A stretch of 64,000 nt of DNA from Cupriavidus oxalaticus (GCF_016894385.1 NZ_CP069811.1:162501-226500), one strand, 5' to 3'. Positions 37,068 through 46,764 are shown, counted from the stretch's first letter. Made by a program: numbers and translations. Notes: a model not told the origin generated them from the letters alone.

Positions 37068-38432
37068 ATGAAGACCGACCGCTGGGCCTACGAAAACCTC
37101 GAAGTCTACGTGTGGGAAGGCAAGTACGAGATTGCCGACCGCGTGACCCGCTTCCTGTCGCCGCTGGGCGTCGACGTGATCCGCGCCGGGGCGCTCGAGG
37201 CGCCGCCCGCCGAGCCGCGCACCAAGCCCTGCATCGCCGTGATCAGCGTCTCGGTGATCGGCGCGGCGCGCTTCACGCTCGACTGGGAGGCCGCGCACGG
37301 CATGCCGGTGATCTGGGTCGCGGCACCGGGCCGCGAGTCCGATCCCGGCCGCTTCCCGCCCGAATACGCGCATATCCTCACCGACGACTTCACCGGCGCC
37401 GACCTGCGCAACCAGATCGGCAAGCTGTTGCCGCAACTGGTGGCCGCCGACGCCGGCGGCGCGCGCGAGGCCGAGCTGGTGGCCGGCTCCACGGCGATGC
37501 GGCAGCTGCTGCAGCACGTCGAGACCTTTGCCGACTTCGGCAGCAACGTGATGCTGTACGGCGAGACCGGGGCCGGCAAGGAGCGCATCGCGCGCCTGTT
37601 CCATGAGCGCAACCGCCGCTACGGCAAGGGCCCGTTCGTCGCGGTCAACTGCGGCGCGATCCCAGACGGGCTGTTCGAATCGCAGTTCTTCGGCCACGCC
37701 AAGGGCGCCTTCACCGGCGCTGCCTTCGCGCACCGCGGCTTTTTCGAGCAGGCCAACGGCGGCACGCTGTTCCTCGATGAGATCGGCGATCTGCCGCTGT
37801 TCCAGCAGGTCAAGCTGCTGCGAGTGCTGGAAGAAAACGCCATCACGCGGCTGGGCTCGACGCTGTCGATCAAGCTCGACTTCCGCCTGGTCGCCGCCAC
37901 CAACAAGGACCTGCGCGAAGCGGTGCGGCAAGGGCGCTTCCGCGCCGACCTGTATTTCCGCCTGGCCGTGATCGAGATGCGCATCCCCAGCCTGGAAGAG
38001 CGCGGGCCGGCCGACAAGATCGCGCTGCTGCAATCGTTCCTGCGCCATATGCTGGGACCGTCCGGTTTCGGCGGCCTGCCGCCGCTGCCCGACTGGCTCC
38101 GTGGCGCGGTCGGCACTGCCTACTTCACCGGCAACGTGCGCGAGCTGCGCAACCTGGCCGAGCGCGTCGGCATTACCGTGCAGCAGGCCGGCAGCTGGGA
38201 CGAGGAACGCATCCGGCCGCTGTTCCGCGCGCTGCATCCGGGCGCGTTCGACGGCGGCGAGCGCAACGACCTGCGCGCCGATACCGAAGAACGCCGCCGC
38301 ATCCTGGCCGCGCTCGATGCCAATGGCTGGCGGCGGCAGGACACGGCGGCGAGCCTGGGCATCAGCCGCAAGGTGCTGTGGGAAAAGATGCGCAAGTTCC
38401 AGATCGCCGACAGCGAGGCCGAGCCGGTCTGA
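37068..38432 (+). CDS. Sigma-54-dependent activator (bEBP) with Fis-type HTH
   Basis: 454 residues. The N-terminal domain (1-130) resembles a receiver in layout but lacks an evident phospho-aspartate pocket. The AAA+ core has Walker A GETGAGKE (165-172), GAFTGA (213-218, the sigma-54 contact loop) and Walker [10 protein letters not shown] (233-241). A Fis-type HTH (about 415-448, [20 protein letters not shown]) ends it. It lies 41 bp after tadG, so it probably belongs to and controls the pilus locus; no sigma-54 promoter with correct spacing was found before flp. Confidence 0.9.
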   Translation: MKTDRWAYENLEVYVWEGKYEIADRVTRFLSPLGVDVIRAGALEAPPAEPRTKPCIAVISVSVIGAARFTLDWEAAHGMPVIWVAAPGRESDPGRFPPEYAHILTDDFTGADLRNQIGKLLPQLVAADAGGAREAELVAGSTAMRQLLQHVETFADFGSNVMLYGETGAGKERIARLFHERNRRYGKGPFVAVNCGAIPDGLFESQFFGHAKGAFTGAAFAHRGFFEQANGGTLFLDEIGDLPLFQQVKLLRVLEENAITRLGSTLSIKLDFRLVAATNKDLREAVRQGRFRADLYFRLAVIEMRIPSLEERGPADKIALLQSFLRHMLGPSGFGGLPPLPDWLRGAVGTAYFTGNVRELRNLAERVGITVQQAGSWDEERIRPLFRALHPGAFDGGERNDLRADTEERRRILAALDANGWRRQDTAASLGISRKVLWEKMRKFQIADSEAEPV

Positions 38433-38460
38433 TGCCGGCGCATGGCCGCGCGGCCAATGG

Positions 38461-38817
38461 TCAAGGCAGGCGGATCTCCTTCACGTCGAAGTGCGATTCG
38501 CCGATCAGCTCCTTGTCGTACTCGCCGACCAGCTCCACCGTGGTGTTGGCATCGACGGGCTTCTGCGCCGGCCACACCTTCTGCTTGATCTTCACCTTCA
38601 TCTGGCCGGTGCCGTCCGAGAACAGGTAGCGCTCGTCGCCGACACTGCTGACGATCTTGCCGCGCAGCACCGCGTGCTGGTCGTCCTTGCCGTCGGCCTG
38701 CAAGGCTTTGACGGTTACGGCCGGGATCGACGAGGGGCCGGTGTATTGCGCGCTTGCGCCGGCGGTGGCAAGGCCAAGGGCGAGAGCCACGGCGGTGGCG
38801 GTCAGGATGTGTTTCAT
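38461..38817 (-). CDS. YgiW/YdeI (BOF) family periplasmic OB-fold protein
   Basis: 118 residues. Signal peptide (1-23, cut after ASA), then the bacterial OB-fold (BOF) domain: LRGKIVSSVGDERYLFSDGT, VWPAQKP, VELVGEYDKE. Family members (YgiW, YdeI, NirD-named proteins) are small periplasmic stress-tolerance proteins that bind small cations or peptides. Monocistronic, convergent with the sigma-54 activator gene. Confidence 0.9.
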   Translation of the reverse strand: MKHILTATAVALALGLATAGASAQYTGPSSIPAVTVKALQADGKDDQHAVLRGKIVSSVGDERYLFSDGTGQMKVKIKQKVWPAQKPVDANTTVELVGEYDKELIGESHFDVKEIRLP

Positions 38818-38980
38818 ATGCGTTCTCCATCAAGGTTGGGACCCGGGGGCGATGGCATGGATGATGCGCCGGCACGGCTGAACCGTCGCTGAACGGCTGC
38901 CCGGGCGCCGCAACGATTTATCATGCTGGCTGCGCGCGCCGCATCCACCGGCCGCATCCACCTTTCCACCGGATCCCAGA

Positions 38981-40129
38981 TTGCGTTTCCTGCACACCGC
39001 CGACTGGCATCTCGGCCGGCTCTTCCATGCCCGCAGCCTGCTGGAAGACCAGGCCCATATCCTCGGCCAGTTCGTCGAACTGGTCAAAGCCGAGCGACCC
39101 GACGCCGTGCTGATCGCCGGCGACGTCTATGACCGCGCCGTGCCGCCGCCCGAGGCGGTGGCGCTGCTCGACGACGTGCTGGGCCGCATCGTCGTCGATG
39201 CCGGCGTGCCGGTGGTGATGATCGCCGGCAACCATGACAGCGCGCAGCGGCTGGAATTCGGCGCGCGCCTGATGCGCGCGCAGGGCCTGCACGTGGCCGG
39301 CCGCACGCTGGCCGAGGCCGCCAGCGTGACGCTGCACGACGCGCACGGCGAAGTGCGGCTCTACGCGCTGCCATATGCCGAACCCGCGGTGGTGCGCGAC
39401 GCCATGGGCGCGGAGCTGCCCTCGCACGAAGCCGCGCTGCGCGCGCAGCTCGACGCGATCCGCGCGGTCCATCCGCCGGGCGTGCGCGCGGTGGTGGTGG
39501 GCCATGCCTTCGTGGTCGGCGGCGCGGCCAGCGAATCGGAGCGGCCGCTGTCGGTCGGTGGTAGCGGCGCCGTGGCGGCGGACCTGTTCGCCGGTTTCGA
39601 CCTGGTCGCGCTGGGCCACCTGCACCGGCCGCAGACGCTGGGCGGCGGGCGTATCCACTACGCCGGCTCGCTGCTCAAGTACTCGCTGTCCGAATGCGCG
39701 CACGACAAGTCGGTGTCGCGCATCGAGCTGGATGCCGGCGGCACCGTGTCGATCACGCCGGCGCCGCTGCAGCCGCTGCGCGACGTGCGCGTGGTGGAAG
39801 GCGAACTGGCCGCGCTGCTCGCCGCCGGCGCCGATGACCCGCGGCGCGACGACTATATCCACGCGCGCCTGACCGATACCGGCGCGCTGCTCGACCCGAT
39901 GGCCAGGCTGCGCCAGGTCTATCCCAATGCGCTGGCGATCGAGCGCACGGTGCTGGCGCGCAGCGGCACGGCCTCGGAAGCGGGCCGCCAGCTGCGCCAG
40001 CTTGGCACCGGCGAGCTGTTTGCCAGCTTTTTCCGCGAGGTGGCCGACGCCGAGCTGGAGCCGGGCCACCGCGAAGTGCTGGACCAGGTGCTGGCCGGCA
40101 TGGCGGCGGCGGAACGGGAGTCGGCATGA
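38981..40129 (+). CDS. sbcD: Exonuclease SbcCD subunit D
   Basis: 382 residues beginning with a TTG codon at 38981; the N-terminus MRFLHTADWHLGR is the invariant SbcD start, so TTG is genuine. Phosphodiesterase motifs follow: IAGDVYDRA, MIAGNHDSAQR, VVGHAFV, LGHLHRPQ. Mn-dependent nuclease that cuts hairpins and stalled-fork structures with SbcC. The 3' end overlaps sbcC by 4 bp. Confidence 0.95.
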   Translation: MRFLHTADWHLGRLFHARSLLEDQAHILGQFVELVKAERPDAVLIAGDVYDRAVPPPEAVALLDDVLGRIVVDAGVPVVMIAGNHDSAQRLEFGARLMRAQGLHVAGRTLAEAASVTLHDAHGEVRLYALPYAEPAVVRDAMGAELPSHEAALRAQLDAIRAVHPPGVRAVVVGHAFVVGGAASESERPLSVGGSGAVAADLFAGFDLVALGHLHRPQTLGGGRIHYAGSLLKYSLSECAHDKSVSRIELDAGGTVSITPAPLQPLRDVRVVEGELAALLAAGADDPRRDDYIHARLTDTGALLDPMARLRQVYPNALAIERTVLARSGTASEAGRQLRQLGTGELFASFFREVADAELEPGHREVLDQVLAGMAAAERESA

Positions 40130-43100
40130 GACCGCTGCAACTGACCCTGCAGGCCTTCGGCCCGTTTGCCGCGACCGAGCAGGTCGATTTCACGCGGCTC
40201 GGGGGCCAGGCCTTCTTCCTGATCCACGGTCCCACCGGTGCCGGCAAGACCACGCTGCTCGATGCGATCTGTTTCGCGCTGTATGGCGATACCTCCGGCG
40301 GCGAGCGCAGCGCGCAGGCCATGCGCAGCGCCAATGCCGCGCCGGGGCTGCGCACTGAAGTCTCGCTGGAATTCAGCCTGGGCGCGCAGCGCTGGCGCGT
40401 GGTGCGCTCGCCCGCGCAGGAGCGGCCCAAGCAGCGCGGCGAGGGCTGGCTGACGGAACCGGCCAGGGCGCAGCTCGACCAGCATGACGGCAACGGCTGG
40501 GTCAGCAAGGCCGGCCAGCCGGGCAAGGTCAGCGATGCCATCCGCGCGCTGCTCGGCTTCGACAGCGCGCAGTTCCGCCAGGTCATCGTGCTGCCGCAAG
40601 GGCGCTTCCGCGAACTGCTGACCGCCAGCTCGCAGGCGCGGCAGGCGATCCTGGAGCGGCTGTTCCGGACCGAGCTTTATCGCCGGGTGGAAGAACTGCT
40701 GAAGACCCAGGCGGCCGGCATCCGCCGCGATGCCGAACGCATCGGCATCCAGCGCGACGAAGCGCTGCGGCAGGCCGGCATGGAGAGCGTGCAGGCGCTC
40801 GCCGACGGCATCGCCGCGCTGCACGCGGAAATACAAGCACTGCAGGGGCAGGAGCAGGGCGCCCGCCAGGCGCTGGCCGCGGCGCAGGCGGCGCTGGGTG
40901 CGGGCGAACAGGTGGCGGCGCGGCTGCAGGAGCGCCAGCAGGCCGAAGCCGCGCACGCCGCGTTGCTGGCACAGCAGCCGGCGCTGGAGGCCGAACGTGT
41001 GCGGCTGCAGGCGGCGCAGCGGGCGGCGCGCGTCAACCCGGCGTTGCAGCAGTGGCAGCTCGCGCAGCGTGACCACGCGGCGGCCGGCACAGCGTTCGGG
41101 CAAGCTGAAGCGGCCGCAGCGCGTACCGCGCAGCAAGCCGTGCAAGCCGCTGCCGCGTTGCAAGCCGAGACTGCCCGTGCCGAGCTGCGCGCGGCCGCAC
41201 AGCGGCGCTGCACGGAACTGGAGGCCATGCTGCCGCGCGCGCGGCAGCTCGGCACCCTGGGCGAGGCTTTCCAGTCGGCACGGCAAAAGCAGGCCGCCAC
41301 CGCCGAGGCGCGCGAGCGTGCCGCGGCGAGGCTGGCCGCGAGCCAGGCCGATGCCGCGGCGGCAGAGACCGCGCTCGGGCAGGCGCGGCTTGCGGCCGCG
41401 CAGCTGCAGGGCACGCAATTGCAGCTCGCGGCGCTGCAGGACAAGTCGCGGCAGTTCAGCCGCCACGCCCAGGCGCTGCAGTCGCTTGCCACCGCCGTCG
41501 GACAGGCCGCCGACGCCGACGCCGCGCAGCAACTGGCCACGCGCATGCGCGACCGCCGCCGTGCCGCGCTGGCCGAAGCCGAAGCCGCGTGGCGCGCCGG
41601 CCAGGCGGCCCGGCTGGCGGCGTCGCTCGCCGCCGGCGAGGCGTGCCCGGTCTGCGGCAGCAGCGCGCATCCCGCCCCGGCGCAGCACGTCGACACGCCG
41701 CTGTCCGACGAGGCGCTGGAACAGGCGCGCAGCGCCATGCTCGAGGCCGAGTCGCAGGCGGTGCGTTGCGCCGGCGCGGTACAGGCCGCGCAGGCCGCGA
41801 CCACGCAGGCGCGCGAGCGTGCCGACGAACTCGCGCAGGCCCTGGGCGAGGTCTCGGACGAGGCCGCGCGTCAGCTGAAGGCAGACATTGCAGCGCTGGA
41901 AGCCGCCCTGGCGGCAGGCCGGCAGGCAGCGGCCAGCGTCGGCCAGTGCGAGGCCACCATCACCGCCAGCCGCACCGCGCGCGAGGCGGCCGAACTCGCC
42001 AGCCGCGCCGCCGTCATCGCGGCGGAAACGGCTTCGCAGGCGCTGGCGCAGTGCCAGGTCGACTGGCAGGTTGCCTGCGCGCAAGTCCCCGAGGATTCGC
42101 GCGATCCGGTGGCGCTGGCCGAAGCCCTGCGCCAGGCGCAGGCCGAGGCCGCCGCGCTGGAGCGCGCCCTCGCCACCGCGCAGGCGGCGGAACGGCAGGC
42201 CGCAGCCGATGCCGCCGCCGCGCAGGCCGGGCTCGGCTCGGCCCGGCAGGCCCAGGCACAAGCCGCCGCGCGCCTCGCCGAAGCGGAACACGCCCTGGCG
42301 CAGGCGTTGGAGCGGGAAGGTCTCGCCGATGCCGCGGCGCATGCCGCGGCCAGCCTGCCCGATGCCGACATGGCACGCATCGACCAGGCGCTGCGCGCCT
42401 TCGATGCGGAACTGGTCGCGGCCGCCCGGCTGCGCGAACGCGCCGAAGCCGCCGCGCAAGGACTGGACGTGCCGGACCTGGACGGTCTGCGTGCCGCCCG
42501 GCAGGCCGCCGCCGACGCAGTGGAAGCCCTGGTCCGGCAACAGGCGGAGCGCGGCCGCTCGCGCGACCTGCTGCAGCAATGCCAGCTGCGCCTGCAGCAG
42601 CTCGACGCGCAGGGCAGCGAGATCGAAGCCCGCTACGCGGTGCTGGGCCGGCTGGCCGAGGTCGCCAACGGCAACAACCCGCGCCGCATGACCTTCCAGC
42701 GCTTCGTGCTGGCAACGCTGCTCGACGAGGTGCTGGAAGCCGCGTCGGCGCGGCTGCTGGCAATGAGCCGGGGCCGCTATGTGCTGCAGCGCGTGCGCGA
42801 GCAGGCCGACCAGCGCAGCGCCGGCGGGCTGGATATCGAAGTGTTCGACCACGACACCGGGGCGCCGCGCCCGGCCAATACGCTGTCAGGCGGCGAGGGG
42901 TTCCTGGCGTCGCTGTCGCTCGCGCTGGGCCTGGCCGACGTGGTGCAGTCGCGCGCCGGCGGCATCCAGCTCGATACGCTGTTCGTCGACGAAGGGTTCG
43001 GCACGCTGGATCCGGAAAGCCTGGACTTTGCCATCCGTACGCTGCTCGACCTGCAGCAAGCCGGCCGACTGGTGGGGATCATTTCGCACGTGGCCGAGTT

Positions 43101-43188
43101 GCGCGAGCGCATCGACGTGCGTCTGGAAGTGCGGCCGGGGGTTGGCGGCAGCCGCGCCACGCTGAGTGGCGTGGCGGCGGTGGCCTGA
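40126..43188 (+). CDS. sbcC: Exonuclease SbcCD subunit C (SMC-like ATPase)
   Basis: 1020 residues. Walker A is HGPTGAGKTTLL (34-45); long Ala/Gln/Glu-rich coiled coils flank a zinc hook CPVC (507-510). The ABC signature LSGGEG (about 920-925) and Walker B LFVDEGFGTLD (about 950) are near the end. It forms the DNA-gating ATPase for SbcD in double-strand-break and palindrome processing. Translationally coupled to sbcD. Confidence 0.96.
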   Translation: MRPLQLTLQAFGPFAATEQVDFTRLGGQAFFLIHGPTGAGKTTLLDAICFALYGDTSGGERSAQAMRSANAAPGLRTEVSLEFSLGAQRWRVVRSPAQERPKQRGEGWLTEPARAQLDQHDGNGWVSKAGQPGKVSDAIRALLGFDSAQFRQVIVLPQGRFRELLTASSQARQAILERLFRTELYRRVEELLKTQAAGIRRDAERIGIQRDEALRQAGMESVQALADGIAALHAEIQALQGQEQGARQALAAAQAALGAGEQVAARLQERQQAEAAHAALLAQQPALEAERVRLQAAQRAARVNPALQQWQLAQRDHAAAGTAFGQAEAAAARTAQQAVQAAAALQAETARAELRAAAQRRCTELEAMLPRARQLGTLGEAFQSARQKQAATAEARERAAARLAASQADAAAAETALGQARLAAAQLQGTQLQLAALQDKSRQFSRHAQALQSLATAVGQAADADAAQQLATRMRDRRRAALAEAEAAWRAGQAARLAASLAAGEACPVCGSSAHPAPAQHVDTPLSDEALEQARSAMLEAESQAVRCAGAVQAAQAATTQARERADELAQALGEVSDEAARQLKADIAALEAALAAGRQAAASVGQCEATITASRTAREAAELASRAAVIAAETASQALAQCQVDWQVACAQVPEDSRDPVALAEALRQAQAEAAALERALATAQAAERQAAADAAAAQAGLGSARQAQAQAAARLAEAEHALAQALEREGLADAAAHAAASLPDADMARIDQALRAFDAELVAAARLRERAEAAAQGLDVPDLDGLRAARQAAADAVEALVRQQAERGRSRDLLQQCQLRLQQLDAQGSEIEARYAVLGRLAEVANGNNPRRMTFQRFVLATLLDEVLEAASARLLAMSRGRYVLQRVREQADQRSAGGLDIEVFDHDTGAPRPANTLSGGEGFLASLSLALGLADVVQSRAGGIQLDTLFVDEGFGTLDPESLDFAIRTLLDLQQAGRLVGIISHVAELRERIDVRLEVRPGVGGSRATLSGVAAVA

Positions 43189-43208
43189 GAGAGTACTGAG
43201 AGCGTATT

Positions 43209-43229
43209 TGCCGGCCGGACCGGCCGGCA
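43209..43229. terminator. Hairpin between convergent sbcC and a small gene
   Basis: Perfect inverted repeat TGCCGGCCGG-A-CCGGCCGGCA, 20 bp after the sbcC stop and 6 bp before the end of the facing gene. No T-run. Confidence 0.45.
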
Positions 43230-43235
43230 TGCCGG

Positions 43236-43487
43236 TCAGCCGACGAACACCTGCCGGCAGCGGATCGCCATGACCTGCGCCTCGAACGCGCGCGCCGCGG
43301 CCTGCGCCAGCCGCGCGCGGCGCGACAGCCTGGGCGCGCGCTGTCCGGCAGTGCTGCGAGTTGTCGCGGAGGCGACGGTTTCGCTGTGTTCCTGGCCCAA
43401 TCCCCACGCCTGCTGCGTAACCTGCAGGATGCGCGCAAGGGCTGCGGCATGTTGCGTGGATGCATTCGGGACGCTGGCGGTGGCCAT
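43236..43487 (-). CDS. Small hypothetical protein, 83 aa
   Basis: I do not recognise a family. The start at 43487 follows AAGAGGAGTCCGCC, a strong ribosome site, which argues for a real gene. The protein is polar and helical-looking, basic in the second half (RAPRLSRRARLAQAAARAFE), with one cysteine and no signal peptide or membrane helix. It stands alone, convergent with sbcC. Confidence 0.6.
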   Translation of the reverse strand: MATASVPNASTQHAAALARILQVTQQAWGLGQEHSETVASATTRSTAGQRAPRLSRRARLAQAAARAFEAQVMAIRCRQVFVG

Positions 43488-44003
43488 GGCGGACTCCTCT
43501 TTCTTGTCAGATGCCGGGCGGCGCGCCTGAGCCGGGTGGTCCGGGGGCTGCTGTGCGGCGCTGCCCTCTTCTGATTTCCAAGATAGCCGCCGCGACTCCG
43601 GCGCAACATCGACGGCGAGCCGATTCCCCTGTCGGTTCTGTCCTACACGGGACGCCGCCGTCACCCCGCGCGGTGATCGCCCATCGTTTGCGTCCCAGGC
43701 CGGCCGACGGGTTGACCGTCGCCCGCGCGCAGGTGTAACCTGTTCATTCTGCGAATTCAAGTTCTAATAGCGAACAACGGCCGGTCAACCACTGGCGGCT
43801 TTCGGATCGCGGCTGTGCCGACCGCACGGCCCCAGACAACACCACGCAGACTGCTGGACCGTTCAACGGGCGGTACTGGCGGCGCCAACGCCGCCGGCCG
43901 CGAACGAACATCCTTCCGGCAGGACTATCGGAGACCGTCTTTCATGCGCCGCGCCTTGCGGCCCGCTCCGGTAGCCTGCGGATCTTCCGACCTGGAAACG
44001 CAA
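43488..44003. other. 516-bp regulatory region before pcaI
   Basis: No gene is supported. A less GC-rich patch at 43735-43780 holds two tandem GTTC-N6-CGAA boxes (separate entry). The rest shows nothing recognisable. Confidence 0.55.
43742..43775 (+). promoter_or_regulatory. Tandem candidate PcaR/IclR-type operator boxes upstream of pcaI
   Basis: GTTCATTCTGCGAAT (43742-43756) and GTTCTAATAGCGAAC (43761-43775), 19 bp apart start to start, in direct orientation. They resemble the 15-bp GTTCGAT-type sites reported for PcaR-like IclR regulators of beta-ketoadipate genes. A PcaR-like IclR gene is present at 12071-12907. Binding is inferred. Confidence 0.5.
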
Positions 44004-44666
44004 GTGATCAACAAGCTATACGACACGGTGGAAGCGGCGGTGGCCGGCATCCACGACGGCGCCACCATCCTCATTGGCGGCTTTGGCCTCGCAGGCATGC
44101 CCGCGGAACTGATCGACGCGCTCATCGAGCAAGGCGCGCGCGACCTGACCATCGTCAACAACAACGCCGGCAACGGCGACACCGGCCTGGCCGCGCTGCT
44201 GAAGGCCAGGCGCGTGCGCAAGATCATCTGCTCGTTCCCGCGCCAGACGGACTCGTACGTGTTCGACTCGCTGTACCACGCCGGCGAGATCGAGCTGGAA
44301 CTGGTGCCGCAGGGCAACCTGGCCGAGCGCATCCGCGCCGCCGGCGCCGGCATCGGCGGCTTCTTCACCCGCACCGCCTACGGCACGCCGCTGGCCGAGG
44401 GCAAGGAAACCCGCATCATCGACGGCCAGGGCTACGTCTTCGAATCGCCGATCCACGCCGACTTCGCGCTGATCAAGGCCGAGACCGCCGACCGCTGGGG
44501 CAACCTCACCTACCGCAAGACCGCGCGCAATTTCGGCCCGATCATGGCCATGGCCGCCAAGTGCGCCATCGTGCAGGTCAGCAAGGTGGTGGAGCTGGGC
44601 GAGATGAACCCCGAACACATCGTGACGCCGGGCCTCTTCGTCAAGCGCGTCGTCAAGGTCGCCTGA
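44004..44666 (+). CDS. pcaI: 3-oxoadipate CoA-transferase subunit A
   Basis: 220 residues from the GTG at 44004 (GGAAA upstream), which gives the usual N-terminus INKLYDTVEAAVAGIHDGAT. Family I CoA-transferase alpha signature: LIGGFGLAGMPAELIDAL. Other matches are VNNNAGNGDTGLAALL, ICSFPRQTDSYVFD and VPQGNLAERIRAAGAGIGGF, all close to PcaI. With PcaJ it moves CoA from succinyl-CoA to 3-oxoadipate. First gene of pcaIJF. Confidence 0.92.
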   Translation: MINKLYDTVEAAVAGIHDGATILIGGFGLAGMPAELIDALIEQGARDLTIVNNNAGNGDTGLAALLKARRVRKIICSFPRQTDSYVFDSLYHAGEIELELVPQGNLAERIRAAGAGIGGFFTRTAYGTPLAEGKETRIIDGQGYVFESPIHADFALIKAETADRWGNLTYRKTARNFGPIMAMAAKCAIVQVSKVVELGEMNPEHIVTPGLFVKRVVKVA

Positions 44667-44690
44667 GCGACAGGCAACAGGAGAAACAGC

Positions 44691-45329
44691 ATGCAACGCC
44701 TGACCCGCGATCAGATGGCCGCCCGCGTGGCCAAAGACATTCCCGAAGGTGCCGTGGTCAACCTCGGCATCGGCCTGCCGACGCTCGTCGGCAACCACCT
44801 GCCCGCCGACAAGGAAATCCTGCTGCACAGCGAGAACGGCCTGCTCGGCATGGGTCCCGCCCCCGCTGCCGGCGAAGAGGACGGCGACCTGATCAACGCC
44901 GGCAAGCAGCCGGTGACGATCAAGCCGGGCGGCTCGTACTTCCACCATGCCGATTCGTTCGCCATGATGCGCGGCGGCCACCTCGACTTCTGCGTGCTGG
45001 GCGCGTTCCAGGTGTCCGAAAAAGGCGACCTGGCCAACTGGCACACCGGCGCCCCCGGCGCCATCCCCGCCGTGGGCGGCGCGATGGACCTGGCGATCGG
45101 CGCCAAGCAGGTGTTCGTGATGATGGAGCACCAGACCAAGCAGGGCGAAAGCAAGATCGTGCCGCAGTGCACCTATCCGCTGACCGGCATCGGTTGCGTG
45201 ACGCGCATCTACACTGACCTTGCCACGCTCGACGTGACCCCCGACGGGCTGGTCGCGCGCGACCTGGTGGAGGGCCTGAGCTTTGAAGAACTGCAGCGCC
45301 TGACCGGCGTGCCCCTGAAGCAGGCCTGA
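44691..45329 (+). CDS. pcaJ: 3-oxoadipate CoA-transferase subunit B
   Basis: 212 residues. The catalytic glutamate is E48 in HSENGLLGMGP, which forms the glutamyl-CoA intermediate. GGSYFHHADSFAMMRGGHLD and PGAIPAVGGAMDLAIGAKQV fit CoA-transferase beta subunits. It lies 24 bp after pcaI with a GGAG ribosome site; the two form a heteromeric enzyme. Confidence 0.94.
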   Translation: MQRLTRDQMAARVAKDIPEGAVVNLGIGLPTLVGNHLPADKEILLHSENGLLGMGPAPAAGEEDGDLINAGKQPVTIKPGGSYFHHADSFAMMRGGHLDFCVLGAFQVSEKGDLANWHTGAPGAIPAVGGAMDLAIGAKQVFVMMEHQTKQGESKIVPQCTYPLTGIGCVTRIYTDLATLDVTPDGLVARDLVEGLSFEELQRLTGVPLKQA

Positions 45330-45369
45330 GCGCCGGCATCGATATCCATCACAAAGAGAGAGACACACC

Positions 45370-46572
45370 ATGACCGAAGCCTTTATCTGCGACGCCATCC
45401 GCACGCCCATCGGCCGCTACGGCGGCAGCCTGTCCGCGGTGCGCCCGGACGACCTCGGCGCGGTGCCGCTGAAGGCACTGATGGCCCGCAATCCCAATGT
45501 CGACTGGAAGGCCATCGACGACGTGATCTACGGCAACGCCAACCAGGCCGGCGAAGACAACCGCAACGTGGCGCGCATGTCGTCGCTGCTGGCGGGCCTG
45601 CCGCAGGACGTGCCGGGCGCCACCATCAACCGCCTGTGCGGCTCCGGCATGGACGCCACCGGCACCGCCGCGCGCGCCATCAAGGCGGGCGAAGCGCAGC
45701 TGATGATCGCCGGCGGCGTGGAAAGCATGAGCCGCGCCCCGTTCGTGATGGGCAAGGCCACCAGCGCGTTCTCGCGCGATGCGCAGATCTTCGACACCAC
45801 CATCGGCTGGCGCTTCATCAACCCGGCCATGCGCGCGGCCTACGGCGTGGACTCGATGCCCGAGACCGCCGAGAACGTCGCCACCGACTACAAGATCAGC
45901 CGCGAAGACCAGGACCTGATGGCGCTGCGCAGCCAGGAGAAGGCTTCGCGCGCGCAGGCCGACGGCACGCTGGCCCAGGAAATCACCGCTGTCACGATCC
46001 CGCAGAAGAAGGGTGATGCGATCGTGGTCGAGCGCGACGAGCACCCGCGCGCCACCAGCATGGAAGCGCTGGCCAAGCTGCGCGGCGTGGTCCGTCCTGA
46101 CGGCACCGTGACCGCCGGCAACGCCTCGGGCGTGAACGACGGCGCCTGCGCGATCCTGCTGGCGAGCGAAGCCGGCATCAAGCAACACGGCCTGACCCCG
46201 CGTGCGCGCATCGTCGGCATGGCCACCGCCGGCGTGGCGCCGCGCGTGATGGGCATCGGCCCGGCACCGGCCACGCAGAAGCTGCTCAGGCAACTGGGCA
46301 TGACGCTGGACCAGATCGACGTGATCGAGCTGAACGAAGCGTTCGCCGCGCAAGGCCTGGCCGTGCTGCGCGAACTGGGCGTGGCCGACGACGACAAGCG
46401 CGTCAACCCGAACGGCGGCGCGATCGCGCTGGGCCACCCGCTGGGCATGAGCGGCGCGCGCCTGGTCACCACCGCGATGTACCAGCTGCACCGCACCGGC
46501 GGCCGCTTCGCGCTGTGCACGATGTGCATCGGCGTGGGCCAGGGCATTGCGATGGTGATCGAGCGCGTTTAA
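45370..46572 (+). CDS. pcaF: Beta-ketoadipyl-CoA thiolase
   Basis: 400 residues, standard for PcaF. Nucleophile C90 in INRLCGSGMDA, H356 in AIALGHPLGMSGAR and C386 in CTMCIGVGQG. The start MTEAFICDAIRTPIGRYGG is typical. It splits 3-oxoadipyl-CoA into acetyl-CoA and succinyl-CoA, ending the beta-ketoadipate pathway. It lies 40 bp after pcaJ with AAAGAGAGA upstream of the ATG. Confidence 0.94.
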   Translation: MTEAFICDAIRTPIGRYGGSLSAVRPDDLGAVPLKALMARNPNVDWKAIDDVIYGNANQAGEDNRNVARMSSLLAGLPQDVPGATINRLCGSGMDATGTAARAIKAGEAQLMIAGGVESMSRAPFVMGKATSAFSRDAQIFDTTIGWRFINPAMRAAYGVDSMPETAENVATDYKISREDQDLMALRSQEKASRAQADGTLAQEITAVTIPQKKGDAIVVERDEHPRATSMEALAKLRGVVRPDGTVTAGNASGVNDGACAILLASEAGIKQHGLTPRARIVGMATAGVAPRVMGIGPAPATQKLLRQLGMTLDQIDVIELNEAFAAQGLAVLRELGVADDDKRVNPNGGAIALGHPLGMSGARLVTTAMYQLHRTGGRFALCTMCIGVGQGIAMVIERV

Positions 46573-46601
46573 GCGCGGCGGTCAGTTCTACCGCTTGTTT
46601 G

Positions 46602-46727
46602 CTCCCTCTCCCGCTTGCGGGAGAGGGTTGGGGTGAGGGCGGGCGCATCGACGAAGTCAGTCGCGCTGCTATGCAACGTCCTGCCCTCACCCCCGGCCCC
46701 TCTCCCGCATGCGGGAGAGGGGAGCAA
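46602..46727. repeat. Pair of REP-like palindromes between pcaF and the SDR gene
   Basis: Two hairpins of one family: CCCTCTCCCGC-TT-GCGGGAGAGGG-like at 46604-46627, and a longer one at 46697-46722 with a GCATGC centre. They are joined by inverted GGGTGAGGGC / GCCCTCACCC segments, a BIME-like arrangement. A third relative lies at 59154-59209. Confidence 0.8.
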
Positions 46728-46764
46728 GACCGCAGTCCGCAGTCGTTTTGAAAGTGAGTCAAAG

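Noticed and set aside
39919..42852. 977-codon minus-strand frame opposite sbcC
   Set aside because: It is an antisense shadow of the sbcC coiled-coil region; sbcC has all its motifs on the plus strand.
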